Below, piece after piece: positions 5,920 to 15,315 of a stretch of 15,315 bases of DNA. How positions within the stretch are numbered: position 1 is the stretch's first letter; each line of letters starts with the position of its first letter. The notes below the pieces were generated by a model, which was not told the origin of the DNA, made no database searches, and was given only the letters and a program-made list of their open reading frames with translations. The stretch is taken from contig QHTY01000198.1 of assembly GCA_003220985.1 (NCBI GenBank), forward strand, positions 1,154 to 16,468, written 5' to 3'. The position numbers were made by a program, and so were the translations under genes. This DNA comes from Gemmatimonadota bacterium (GTDB taxonomy: Bacteria > Gemmatimonadota > Gemmatimonadetes > Gemmatimonadales > GWC2-71-9).

Positions 5920-8295
5920 CTAGCGGGGGCGGTGAGGCGGAGCAAGCTCGGCCATGAGCTCCCGCCACAGCGTTCCGAACAGCTCGAGATTTCCAACGCC
6001 GAGCGCGGAGTCCGCCCGCATCGCCAACCGCCGCGCGCGCTCCCAGCGCGCGGCGAGCGTCGTGTCGATAACGATCTGCTCCCCGCCCAGCAGCGCGGCG
6101 CGTGCCGTGATCCCCTGCCCGCTGCGTCCATCGAGTGTGACGTAGACTCTGGTGACGCGCGGCGGGGGGGGCGGCTGCGCGCCGACGGGTTCGAGCATCT
6201 GCGCTTGGACCGTAATGAGCGAGTTCTGTCCTCCGCCGGTCGGCCAGATGCGCAGTTGACCAGGCCGCAGCTGCGATGAGCCGAGGAGCACGCCGGGCAG
6301 GCGATCGGGATCCGTCGCGGCAGGTCGCCACAGGTGGAGCTCGGGTTCCCGCGGTGTGACTGTCCCAGCGAACAGCCCGACGAACTGCTTCGGCGTGAGC
6401 TCGCCGGACTCGAACGCCACCGCGGTCCAGAGCGTCTCTCCCCCCCCTCCTCCGGGCACGCTGAGCTCGAAGGGCTCGCGCGGCCGCTGGATCCACGCCG
6501 CGTGAATCGAAGAGTCACCGCTCGCGCGCAGGAGTTGCGCGGCTGCGATTTCGAACGCGTCGATAGGATAGGTGAGCTGCGCGCGCAGCTCCGCCGGCAG
6601 CCGGTCAGCCGGCTCGATCAGCGGCGCAAAGCGCCGCGCCCACGCAGCCGTCAGCGAATCGTAGCCGGGCGCCAGCCAGAGGTGCGTTTCGCCCGTCCCA
6701 GCCCGCACGGCGCCGACGAGACCGGCGCGGAGAAATCGCACGTCGTCATCGCGCCACGGGAGCGGACGAACCAAGGGAAAATCTTGATGGGAGACATAGC
6801 CCCAGCTCACCCACCACAACGCTCTTCCTCCGCTCGTTTCGCGCAGCATGGGGGCCGGGCGACCAAAGCTCGCGAACGGGGCCAGGTGCTCGAGGCGCTC
6901 CGTCACGTCGCGCCGCCACACGAGAACGCCTCGGGTCGATTCGCCGCGGATCAAGTCCCACGCCTGAATTGTCCAGGCGATGGCAAAGCGGCGCCATCTG
7001 CCGCCAAGCGGAACGCCAACCGAATCACCCGGCAGCACCAGGGGCGTCTCCAGGCCCGGGGCGAATAGCAGCGCAGCATTCGCCGCTGGCAAGGAGACGA
7101 CGCTGAGGCCGCTGTCCGTTTCCAGCGCGAGACGGACCGGTCCCGGCGCGTTCGTGGGCGCGACGATCCACGCCGGGCGACCGTCCGCGGCAGACGACAG
7201 TGGTCGCAACGCGACCGCCGTCGCCGGCACACCGACCGCGGCCGCCACGTGCGCTGGATCCCAGAGCGGGATGGCTCGCACCGCGGCTTCTCCCGAGGGG
7301 AAGCCAGGCGGCGCCGCGGCGTCGACATCGGTGAGCCCGAATGCGATTCGCTCCAGCGCCGCCCGGCGGCGGAGCAGCTCGCTACCGTCCGGTCCCGCGC
7401 CGGTCGACGCGCGGACCACGCCCGGGATGACGAAATAGCCGGCGCTGAGCGAGAGGAGGAGCGCGGCCCAGCCGGCAAGGATCAACGTGGGCCGGTCACG
7501 CCATGCCCAGGCCAGCGAGATCACGGCCGTCATGATGGCCACGGCGGCGACGACGGCGGCGCCGGGGATGCGGACCGAGAGCGCCGCCTGATCCACGGTC
7601 CCGTGGAGTCCTGCCACGATCTCCGCCGGATCGAGGGCCGCGCCCCAGGCGATGACCAAGGCGAGCCACGCCAGCAAGACGCCCAGGTGCCGCCGGGCGT
7701 AGTCGCTGGCGCGGATGCGCCCGCGCCGGATGCGTAATGAGCCGATCACGCCGTAGAGCAGAGCCACGATCGCCAGCGCCGCGACGACGAGGAGCAGCGT
7801 CCGATTCTGCAGCGTGGCGAGCCACGGCAGGACACTCATGTAGTAACCGGCGTCGCGGCCCAGATTCGTGGTGTCCGTGACGCCGAAATGCGGCGGCGCG
7901 GCGGCGAGGATGGCCTGACGCCACCAATCGCCCGTGCCGAGCGACACCAGCACGCCCAGGACCACGCCGAGCGTGATCGTGACGCCGAGGAGCGTACGGC
8001 GTGGAACCGCTTCGACAATCTCGAGATCGCCGAGACGGCGGGGCATCTGCACCGAGCCGATGGCCCGGTAGACGATCAGGAGATTGGCGGTGATCCAGGC
8101 GATCGCGATGAGCAGGACGACGGTGGAGAGCACCCGGGCGAGCGTACGCGCGGCGATCAAGGTCTCGCCGCCGGCGAAGGTCCGGTCCCACGCGCGCTCC
8201 GTCGTTTCGACGGCCAGCCAGCGGCCGCCGACGAGCGCCACTACCAGGAGTCCGGCGCCGATGAGGTACAGCGAGCGCCGGGTCTGCCGTGTCAC
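5920..8295 (-). CDS. UPF0182 family integral membrane protein, function unknown
   Basis: A 791-residue protein of the uncharacterised UPF0182 (COG1615) family. Seven hydrophobic helices fill the N-terminal third, at about residues 10-28, 57-76, 102-120, 165-187, 203-221, 241-265 and 269-291, and a large presumably extracytoplasmic domain follows. Family-like segments in that domain are LERIAFGL (314-321), IPLWDP (342-347), RRFAIAWTIQ (435-444) with WRRDVTERLEHLAPF (460-474), RALWWVSWGYV (491-501) and YPIDAFEIAAAQLL (576-589). A Gly-rich loop (615-619) and a proline run (708-712) come from long G/C homopolymers in the DNA; the frame holds through both. It is shorter than the 900-1000 residues common in actinobacterial members. 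I chose the GTG at 8295, which overlaps the mutase stop by four bases (GTGA), over an upstream ATG at 8424 whose extension lies wholly inside the mutase gene. Confidence 0.9.
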   Translation of the reverse strand: MTRQTRRSLYLIGAGLLVVALVGGRWLAVETTERAWDRTFAGGETLIAARTLARVLSTVVLLIAIAWITANLLIVYRAIGSVQMPRRLGDLEIVEAVPRRTLLGVTITLGVVLGVLVSLGTGDWWRQAILAAAPPHFGVTDTTNLGRDAGYYMSVLPWLATLQNRTLLLVVAALAIVALLYGVIGSLRIRRGRIRASDYARRHLGVLLAWLALVIAWGAALDPAEIVAGLHGTVDQAALSVRIPGAAVVAAVAIMTAVISLAWAWRDRPTLILAGWAALLLSLSAGYFVIPGVVRASTGAGPDGSELLRRRAALERIAFGLTDVDAAAPPGFPSGEAAVRAIPLWDPAHVAAAVGVPATAVALRPLSSAADGRPAWIVAPTNAPGPVRLALETDSGLSVVSLPAANAALLFAPGLETPLVLPGDSVGVPLGGRWRRFAIAWTIQAWDLIRGESTRGVLVWRRDVTERLEHLAPFASFGRPAPMLRETSGGRALWWVSWGYVSHQDFPLVRPLPWRDDDVRFLRAGLVGAVRAGTGETHLWLAPGYDSLTAAWARRFAPLIEPADRLPAELRAQLTYPIDAFEIAAAQLLRASGDSSIHAAWIQRPREPFELSVPGGGGGETLWTAVAFESGELTPKQFVGLFAGTVTPREPELHLWRPAATDPDRLPGVLLGSSQLRPGQLRIWPTGGGQNSLITVQAQMLEPVGAQPPPPPRVTRVYVTLDGRSGQGITARAALLGGEQIVIDTTLAARWERARRLAMRADSALGVGNLELFGTLWRELMAELAPPHRPR

Positions 8296-9648
8296 GCCGT
8301 GACGCCGCGCGCCGCCAGCCAGTTCTCGACTTCGGCACGATAGGCGTCGCGGGCCTGCGGGCTCGTCGCCTCGAACCGCATCACCAGCACCGGTTGCGTA
8401 TTCGAGGCCCGCAGCAATCCCCACCCCTCCGGGAACGTGATGCGCACGCCATCGAGCGTCGACACGGGATATTTTTCGGCAAACTCCTCGGCCGCTTGCT
8501 GGACGACGTCGAACTTCTGTTCATCGGGGCAGTCGACGCGCATCTCGGGCGTGGCGTAGGTCTTGGGCAGGTCCGCGAGTAGGCGCGAGAGTGGGCCGCC
8601 CTCACGGGCGACGTAGGCAAGCAAGCGTGCCGCGGCGAACAGCGCATCGTCGAACCCGTACCAGTCGCCGCCGAAGAACATGTGGCCGCTCATTTCCCCG
8701 GCCAACGGTGCGCCGATCTCTTTCATCTTCTGCTTGATGAACGAATGGCCGGTCTTCCACATGACCGGCTCGAGGCCGGCCCGTGTGAGCATCTGCGGCA
8801 GAATCTCCGAGCACTTCACGTCGAAAATCACCGGCTTGCCCTTCCCCAGGCGCCGCACCAGATCGCGTCCGAACAACACGAGCAGCTGATCGCCCAGGAC
8901 GGGCTCCCCCGTTTCGTCGACGGCGCCGATGCGGTCGCCGTCGCCGTCGAACGCGATGCCCAACTCCGCCTTTTCTTTTTTCACCGCCACTTGGAGGTCG
9001 TGGAGGTTTTCGAGAACGGTGGGGTCCGGATGGTGATGCGGAAACGTGCCGTCGGACTCCGCGAACAGCGCGACGACCTCCACGCCGAGCTCCCGGAGCG
9101 TCTCCACGGCGACGAGACTCGTGACCCCGTTGCCGCAGTCCACGACCACCTTGAAGTCGCTGGACAATTGCCTTTCGGTACGGCGTGAGCAGCCCGCCGT
9201 GCGCCGTGATCGTACCGCCGGGTCTCGTGGTGAGCTTGCCGTCGTCGATCAGCCGATGCAGGACCTGAATGTCGTCACCGAAGACCGCGTCGTGCGCCAG
9301 CACCATCTTGAAGCCGTTGAACTCGGGCGGGTTGTGGGAGCCGGTGACTTGAATGCCGCCGTCCACCGGCAGCGTCTTGGTGGCGAAATAGAGCGCGGGG
9401 GTGGGAAGCTCGCCGACATCGAGGGCGCTGCCGCCGGCGGCGGCGATCCCCTCGGCGACTCCCTGCGCGAGCTTCGCTCCGGACGGGCGATTGTCCCGTC
9501 CCACCGCGACGCGCGGCGGTTTTCCCAACCGCCGCGTGGCGAAAGTCGTGTAGGCCTGTCCCACCGCGTGCGCGGCGGCGGGCGTGAGCTCTTTGTCGAC
9601 GAGGCCACGAATGTCGTACTGCCGGAAAATGGTGCTGGGTAGTCTCAT
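8292..9648 (-). pseudogene. Phosphomannomutase/phosphoglucomutase, frame-broken near 9160-9180
   Basis: Alpha-D-phosphohexomutase family enzyme that interconverts hexose 1- and 6-phosphates, feeding sugar nucleotides for cell-surface glycans. From the ATG at 9648 frame one gives MRLPSTIFRQYDIRG, VAVGRDNRPSG (residues 48-58), the phosphoserine loop VTGSHNPPEFNGFKM (101-115, Ser104) and GGLLTPYRKA (151-160). Homology then moves to another frame from about 9167 on: FKVVVDCGNG, HHHPDPT, the metal-binding FDGDGDR, the sugar-binding GEMSGHMFF and the C-terminal phosphate-binding RASNTQPVLVMRFEA, ending at 8292. Neither piece alone holds both the catalytic serine and the metal loop. The linker between TPY and KVVVD looks several residues shorter than in relatives, so a small deletion is possible as well as a one-base insertion. 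The frame shift is +1 (total 1357 bases). Both halves keep all motifs, so sequencing or assembly error, or a very recent mutation, is likelier than an old pseudogene. A weak GAAAG precedes the ATG. Confidence 0.88.
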
Positions 9649-9658
9649 GTCTTTCGTT

Positions 9659-9676
9659 CACACGCTGACGCGTGTG
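9659..9676 (-). promoter_or_regulatory. Inverted repeat just before the mutase start
   Basis: CACACGC and GCGTGTG (7 bp, perfect) flank a four-base loop; the hairpin ends ten bases before the mutase ATG. There is no T-run after it on the minus strand, so it is not a typical intrinsic terminator. It could be an operator or a leader hairpin near the ribosome-binding region. A single 7-bp stem can arise by chance in DNA this GC-rich. Confidence 0.35.
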
Positions 9677-9689
9677 CTCGGCAATCGTT

Positions 9690-9701
9690 GTCCTTAAGGA
9701 C
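9690..9701. repeat. 12-bp perfect palindrome over the nuoN stop codon
   Basis: GTCCTTAAGGAC is fully self-complementary and covers the last bases and TAA stop of nuoN. It lies between two 7-bp-stem hairpins, at 9659-9676 and 9715-9732. It could be a protein-binding site or part of a transcript-end structure; the sequence alone does not decide. Confidence 0.35.
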
Positions 9702-11226
9702 CGTGCTGGCCCAGCCCACCCGTGAGGGTGGGAACGGCGGTTGGCGCCCCCACTGCGTGCACACTATCGCCCCCGGCTTTCGCGAGATCGAACAACCGGT
9801 TGGGCCAGACCCCAAAGAGCAGCAGGCCCACGACGACGACTGCAACGGCGGCACGTCCCCACCGGTCGAGGCACACGTCGACGTGCGCGGCCTCGATCGG
9901 CTCCGGTTTCATGTACATCGCCATGATGACGGGAAGATAGTACCCCGCCGAGACGACGCTGGTCAGCACCAGAATCGCGGCGAGGGCATTCTGGCCGGTA
10001 CTCGTCGCGGCGATCAGGACGTACCACTTGCCGATGAAGCCGGCGGTCCCCGGAAATCCCAGCAGCGACAGCATACAGATCGCGAGGGCGAACGCGAGCC
10101 AGGGACGCCGCGCGGCCAGACCTGAGAGATCGTCGATCGTCACGTCGCTCTCGCCGGCTCGTCCCTTGGCGCCGAGCACCGCGAATGCCCCGAGCGACAT
10201 CAGCGTGTAGGCGATGATATAGACGAGGAACGCGCTCGTCCCAGCGACGCCCCCCGCGGTCACCGCGACCAGCAGATAGCCCGCATGGGCCACGGACGAG
10301 TAGGCCAGCATGCGCTTGAGCGATCGCTGGCCCAGCGCGAACAGGTTGCCGCCGATCATCGTGACCACGGCAAGCCACCAGAGGATATCATGCCATGCCG
10401 GAACCGCGGCGAACGCCTGGTACATCACCCGGAACAGCGCGGCGAACGCCGCGGCCTTGACGCCGGTCGCCATGAACGCCGTTACCGGCGTGGGCGCGCC
10501 GTCGTAGACGTCCGGCGCCCACATGTGGAACGGCACCGCCGCGATCTTGAATCCAAACCCCACGATCAGCAGCGCCAGCCCCGCCAGCAGCATGGCGCTC
10601 GGCTTTAACGTGGTGCCGACCTGCCCGCCGATCAGCCCGAGGTTCGTCGTGCCCGTGGCGCCATAGACGAGCGCGATGCCGTACAGCAAGAATCCGGACG
10701 CGAACGCCCCCAGCAGGAAATACTTGAGGGCGGCCTCGGCGGAGCGCGCGCGCCGCCGGTCGAAGCCGGCGAGCACATACACCGCGACCGACATCAGCTC
10801 GAGGCCGAGGAAGATCACCATCAGGTCCTCCCCGCCCGCCATCAGCATCATCCCCAGCGTGGCGAACAGCAGCAGGACGTAATACTCGGGCACGAGCAGT
10901 GCTTCCCGCTCCAGGTAGTCGAACGAGGCGAGGACCGTGAGCCCCGCGGCGGCGAGAAACAGCGCGTCCGTGACGAAGCGGAAGGCGTCCACCGCGATCA
11001 TGGACGGTGGGCCCGCCGCCCGCGCGCCCTGCGACCACAGCCACCACACCGCCGCCGCGCCCGCCGCGAGGCCGGCCAGCGTGACCCAGCCGACAATGCG
11101 CAGGTCCCGGGCGCTCGTGTGCCGCCACGCCGTCACCAGTAGCGCGAGCATGCCGGCCGCGGTCAGCGTCAGCTCGGGCGAGAGCGCGCGTGCCAGATCG
11201 GCGGTGGTCGTGAGGTCGAGGCTCAT
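9694..11226 (-). CDS. nuoN: NADH-quinone oxidoreductase subunit N
   Basis: One of the three antiporter-like proton-pumping subunits of complex I in the cytoplasmic membrane. From the ATG at 11226 it is 510 aa with about 14 hydrophobic helices. Key charged residues by family comparison are Glu143 in LGLELMSVAVY (140-150), Lys227 in GFKIAAVPFHMWAPDVYDGA (225-244), Lys304 in LKRMLAYSSVAHAGY (303-317) and Lys400 in FIGKWYV (397-403). The C-terminal 30 residues after PNRLFDLA are poorly conserved. The start overlaps the nuoM stop by four bases (ATGA). The frame stays open upstream to 11340, but that part covers nuoM and is not real. It is the last nuo gene; a 45-base gap with inverted repeats separates it from the mutase gene. 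Confidence 0.97.
   Translation of the reverse strand: MSLDLTTTADLARALSPELTLTAAGMLALLVTAWRHTSARDLRIVGWVTLAGLAAGAAAVWWLWSQGARAAGPPSMIAVDAFRFVTDALFLAAAGLTVLASFDYLEREALLVPEYYVLLLFATLGMMLMAGGEDLMVIFLGLELMSVAVYVLAGFDRRRARSAEAALKYFLLGAFASGFLLYGIALVYGATGTTNLGLIGGQVGTTLKPSAMLLAGLALLIVGFGFKIAAVPFHMWAPDVYDGAPTPVTAFMATGVKAAAFAALFRVMYQAFAAVPAWHDILWWLAVVTMIGGNLFALGQRSLKRMLAYSSVAHAGYLLVAVTAGGVAGTSAFLVYIIAYTLMSLGAFAVLGAKGRAGESDVTIDDLSGLAARRPWLAFALAICMLSLLGFPGTAGFIGKWYVLIAATSTGQNALAAILVLTSVVSAGYYLPVIMAMYMKPEPIEAAHVDVCLDRWGRAAVAVVVVGLLLFGVWPNRLFDLAKAGGDSVHAVGAPTAVPTLTGGLGQHGP
9715..9732 (-). terminator. Possible hairpin at the nuoN 3' end
   Basis: CCCACCC and GGGTGGG (7 bp, GC-rich) enclose a four-base loop within the last codons of nuoN, 19 bases before its stop. 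It has no U-tract. With the palindrome at 9690-9701 and the hairpin at 9659-9676 it may mark a partial stop or processing point at the end of the nuo genes. Evidence is structural only. Confidence 0.25.
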
Positions 11227-12699
11227 CGCGTCGCCGTGAACGTCGCGGCGTCGAGCCGCACCGATTGGATGAGCTGTTTGGCGGCCGGCTCCATGCGGCG
11301 CAGGATCGGCGCGGGGTACACGCCGATCCACACGATACACGCGAGCAGCGGCGCCAGCACGGCGATCTCACGTGGCGTCAGGTCGGCGAGCTTCTCGTTC
11401 TCGGGCTTGTCGAGCGGGTTGTAGATGACGCGCTGCAGCGCGGGCAGCAAGTACATCGCCGCCACGATCACGCCTGTCGTCGCGACGATGGCCGCGCGCG
11501 GATAGGTCCGGAACGCGCCCAGCAACACCAGGAACTCGCCGACGAATCCGTTCGTGGCCGGCAGCCCGATCGAGGAGAGCGAGACGATCGTGAGCGCCGC
11601 CGCCAGCAGCGGCACGACCTTCGCGATACCGCCGAACGCGTCGATCAGGCGGGAGTGGCGCCGCTCGTACAGCATCCCGGCCAGGAAGAACAGCGCGCCC
11701 GTGGAGATGCCGTGGTTGATCATCACGAGCAGGGCGCCCTGGACGCTTTGGAGCGTGAGGGCCCAGATCCCCAGCATCACGAAGCCGAGGTGTGCCACGG
11801 AGGAGTAGGCGATGAGCGCCGCCGTACACGATCCCGATCAGCGCGAGCGTCACCACTCCCGCCTGGATCGCGGGGTGCAGTGCGACGGCCGGAAACAGCG
11901 GCAGCGCAAACCGGAGGAACCCGTAGGTCCCCATCTTGAGCAGCACGCCGGCGAGGATCACCGAGCCGGCCGTGGGAGCCTCCACGTGCGCGTCGGGGAG
12001 CCAGGTGTGGAACGGGAACATCGGCACCTTGATGGCGAACGCGAGGAAGAAGGCGCCGAACAGCCAGAAGGCGGCCGACCCGAGCCCGCCCAGGTGCGCG
12101 GTCAGGTACGCGTACGAGAACGAGTAGACACCGGTCTGGTGGCCGACCTGCGAGACGAGCACCAGGATCGCCACCAGCATCAACAGCGATCCGAAAAACG
12201 TATAGATGAAGAACTTGATGGCGGCGTACAGGCGACGCTCCCCGCCCCACACCCCGATGATGAAGTACATCGGGATGAGCATCACCTCCCACATCACGTA
12301 GAACAGGAACAGATCGAGCGACACGAACACGCCGATCATCCCCGACGTGAGCACCAGCAGGAGCGCGTAGAACCCGCGCTCCCGCGTCGTGATGTAGGCA
12401 TAGCTCCCCAGCACCGACAGCGGGACCAGGAACGTCGTGAGCAGCACCATGAACAGCGAAATGCCGTCCACGCCGACCGTATAGCGGATGCCCCAGAAGG
12501 AGATCCACGGCACGTCCAGCACGAACTGCATCCCGGCGGCCGGCCGGAAGGTCCACCACAGCGGCACCGAGATGGCGAACTCCAGGAGACTCGCGGCCAG
12601 GGCCACGTGCTTCGCCCAACGCTCGGGCACGAGCAGCACGGCCGCCGCGGCGACCACGGGCCAGGCGAGGAGCGCGGTGAGTACCGCCTGCGAGTACAT
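11223..12699 (-). pseudogene. nuoM: NADH-quinone oxidoreductase subunit M, frame-broken near 11811-11823
   Basis: Second antiporter-like proton-pumping subunit of complex I. From the ATG at 12699 the first frame gives 294 recognisable residues, including VGVDGISLFMVLLT (75-88), the key Glu138 in FYVMWEVMLIPMYF (133-146), Lys224 in FAIKVPMFPFHTWLPDAH (221-238), Lys255 in LLKMGTYGFLRF (253-264) and IGIVYGG (288-294). Homology then continues in another frame as ALIAYSSVAHLGFVMLGIWA and on through INHGISTGALFFLAGMLYER, LSSIGLPATNGFVGEF and the usual C-terminus, ending at 11223. Compared with the same helix in NuoN and NuoL next door, about 11 residues between VYGG and LIAYSS are missing, which suggests a deletion of roughly 35 bases. 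As read, no full-length NuoM is made. All flanking nuo genes are intact, so an assembly or sequencing fault is likely. The start is one base from the nuoL stop (TAGCATG); the stop overlaps nuoN. Confidence 0.9.
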
Positions 12700-12700
12700 G

Positions 12701-14673
<1,973 letters not shown>

Positions 14674-14674
<1 letters not shown>

Positions 14675-14969
14675 CAGCCCTTGAGCAGGTTGATGTTCTG
14701 TAAATCGACCGTGCGCCGGTGCCGGTACACGGCGAGGATGATCGCCAGTCCGACGGCGGCCTCGGCGGCCGCCACCGCCATGACGAAGAACACGAAGATC
14801 TGGCCGGCGACGCCGAGCTGCTGCGCGAAGGCGACGAACGCCAGGTTGGCGGCGTTCAGCATCAGCTCGACGCACATGAAGATGACGATCGCGTTGCGGC
14901 GCAGCAGCACGCCGAGCACGCCAACCGCGAACAGGACGCCGGAGACGGCGAGGGCGGGTCCGAGCAGCA

Positions 14970-14970
<1 letters not shown>
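14674..14970 (-). CDS. nuoK: NADH-quinone oxidoreductase subunit K
   Basis: Small three-helix subunit of the complex I membrane arm, 98 aa. The two membrane glutamates needed for pumping are visible as Glu35 in FMCVELMLNAANL (31-43) and Glu70 in AVAAAEAAVGLAIILAVYR (65-83), matching E. coli Glu36 and Glu72. It ends TVDLQNINLLKG, a family-typical tail. Two starts are possible: ATG at 14970, sharing one base with the nuoJ stop (TGATG), or GTG one codon upstream at 14973. I chose the ATG because GGAAG lies five bases before it but only two bases before the GTG. The stop shares one base with nuoL. Confidence 0.97.

Positions 14971-15315
<345 letters not shown>

Noticed and set aside
6150..6450. 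G/C homopolymer runs in the UPF0182 gene as possible frameshift sites
   Set aside because: The frame and family similarity continue on both sides (Gly-rich 615-619 and Pro run 708-712), so no lesion is indicated.
5909..6496. Upstream extension of the arcC frame
   Set aside because: It overlaps the UPF0182 coding region and has no homology; carbamate kinase begins just before IVIALGGNA.
8296..8424. ATG at 8424 as the start of the UPF0182 protein
   Set aside because: The added 43 residues lie inside the conserved C-terminus of the mutase in another frame; the GTG at 8295 fits the GTGA overlap pattern.
9160..9180. Programmed +1 frameshifting in the mutase gene
   Set aside because: No recognisable slippery site or stimulatory structure was seen, and linker residues seem to be missing, which favours an indel.

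Overview
The window is a GC-rich bacterial chromosome segment in which every gene I can support lies on the minus strand; read in transcription order it runs from the right edge to the left edge. Gene content is core metabolism. I see no mobile elements, CRISPR arrays, tRNAs or rRNAs, and no stretch over 300 bases lacks a gene. Full respiratory complex I membrane-arm genes, TCA-cycle succinyl-CoA ligase and the bacterial fatty-acid initiation genes point to a respiring free-living bacterium. High GC, compact overlapping genes and a UPF0182 membrane protein would fit Gemmatimonadota or a similar soil phylum. That assignment is an inference, not something a marker here proves.

Right part (about 15315 to 9694): nuoJ (start beyond the edge), nuoK, nuoL, nuoM, nuoN, the proton-pumping membrane arm of NADH:quinone oxidoreductase. 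nuoL, nuoK and nuoN look intact with their key Glu and Lys residues. nuoM changes reading frame near 11811-11823, where about 11 conserved residues are missing.

Middle part (9648 to 2552): a phosphomannomutase/phosphoglucomutase gene, also frame-broken (near 9160-9180), then a UPF0182 seven-helix membrane protein, carbamate kinase (arcC), succinyl-CoA ligase beta and alpha (sucC, sucD) and nucleoside diphosphate kinase (ndk). The last four form a tight cassette of enzymes that make or exchange nucleoside triphosphates.

Left part (2508 to 1): the classical yceD-rpmF-plsX-fabH cluster (rRNA/ribosome factor, ribosomal protein L32, phosphate acyltransferase, and ketoacyl-ACP synthase III running off the left edge).

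Most junctions overlap by 1-4 bases (ATGA, GTGA or TGATG). The only real gaps are 45 bases between nuoN and the mutase gene, where three inverted repeats cluster, and 43 bases between ndk and yceD, where a candidate promoter sits. I found no convincing undescribed system. The points most worth a second look are the two frame breaks, the energy-conversion cassette, the uncharacterised UPF0182 protein inside it, and the two boundary regions.
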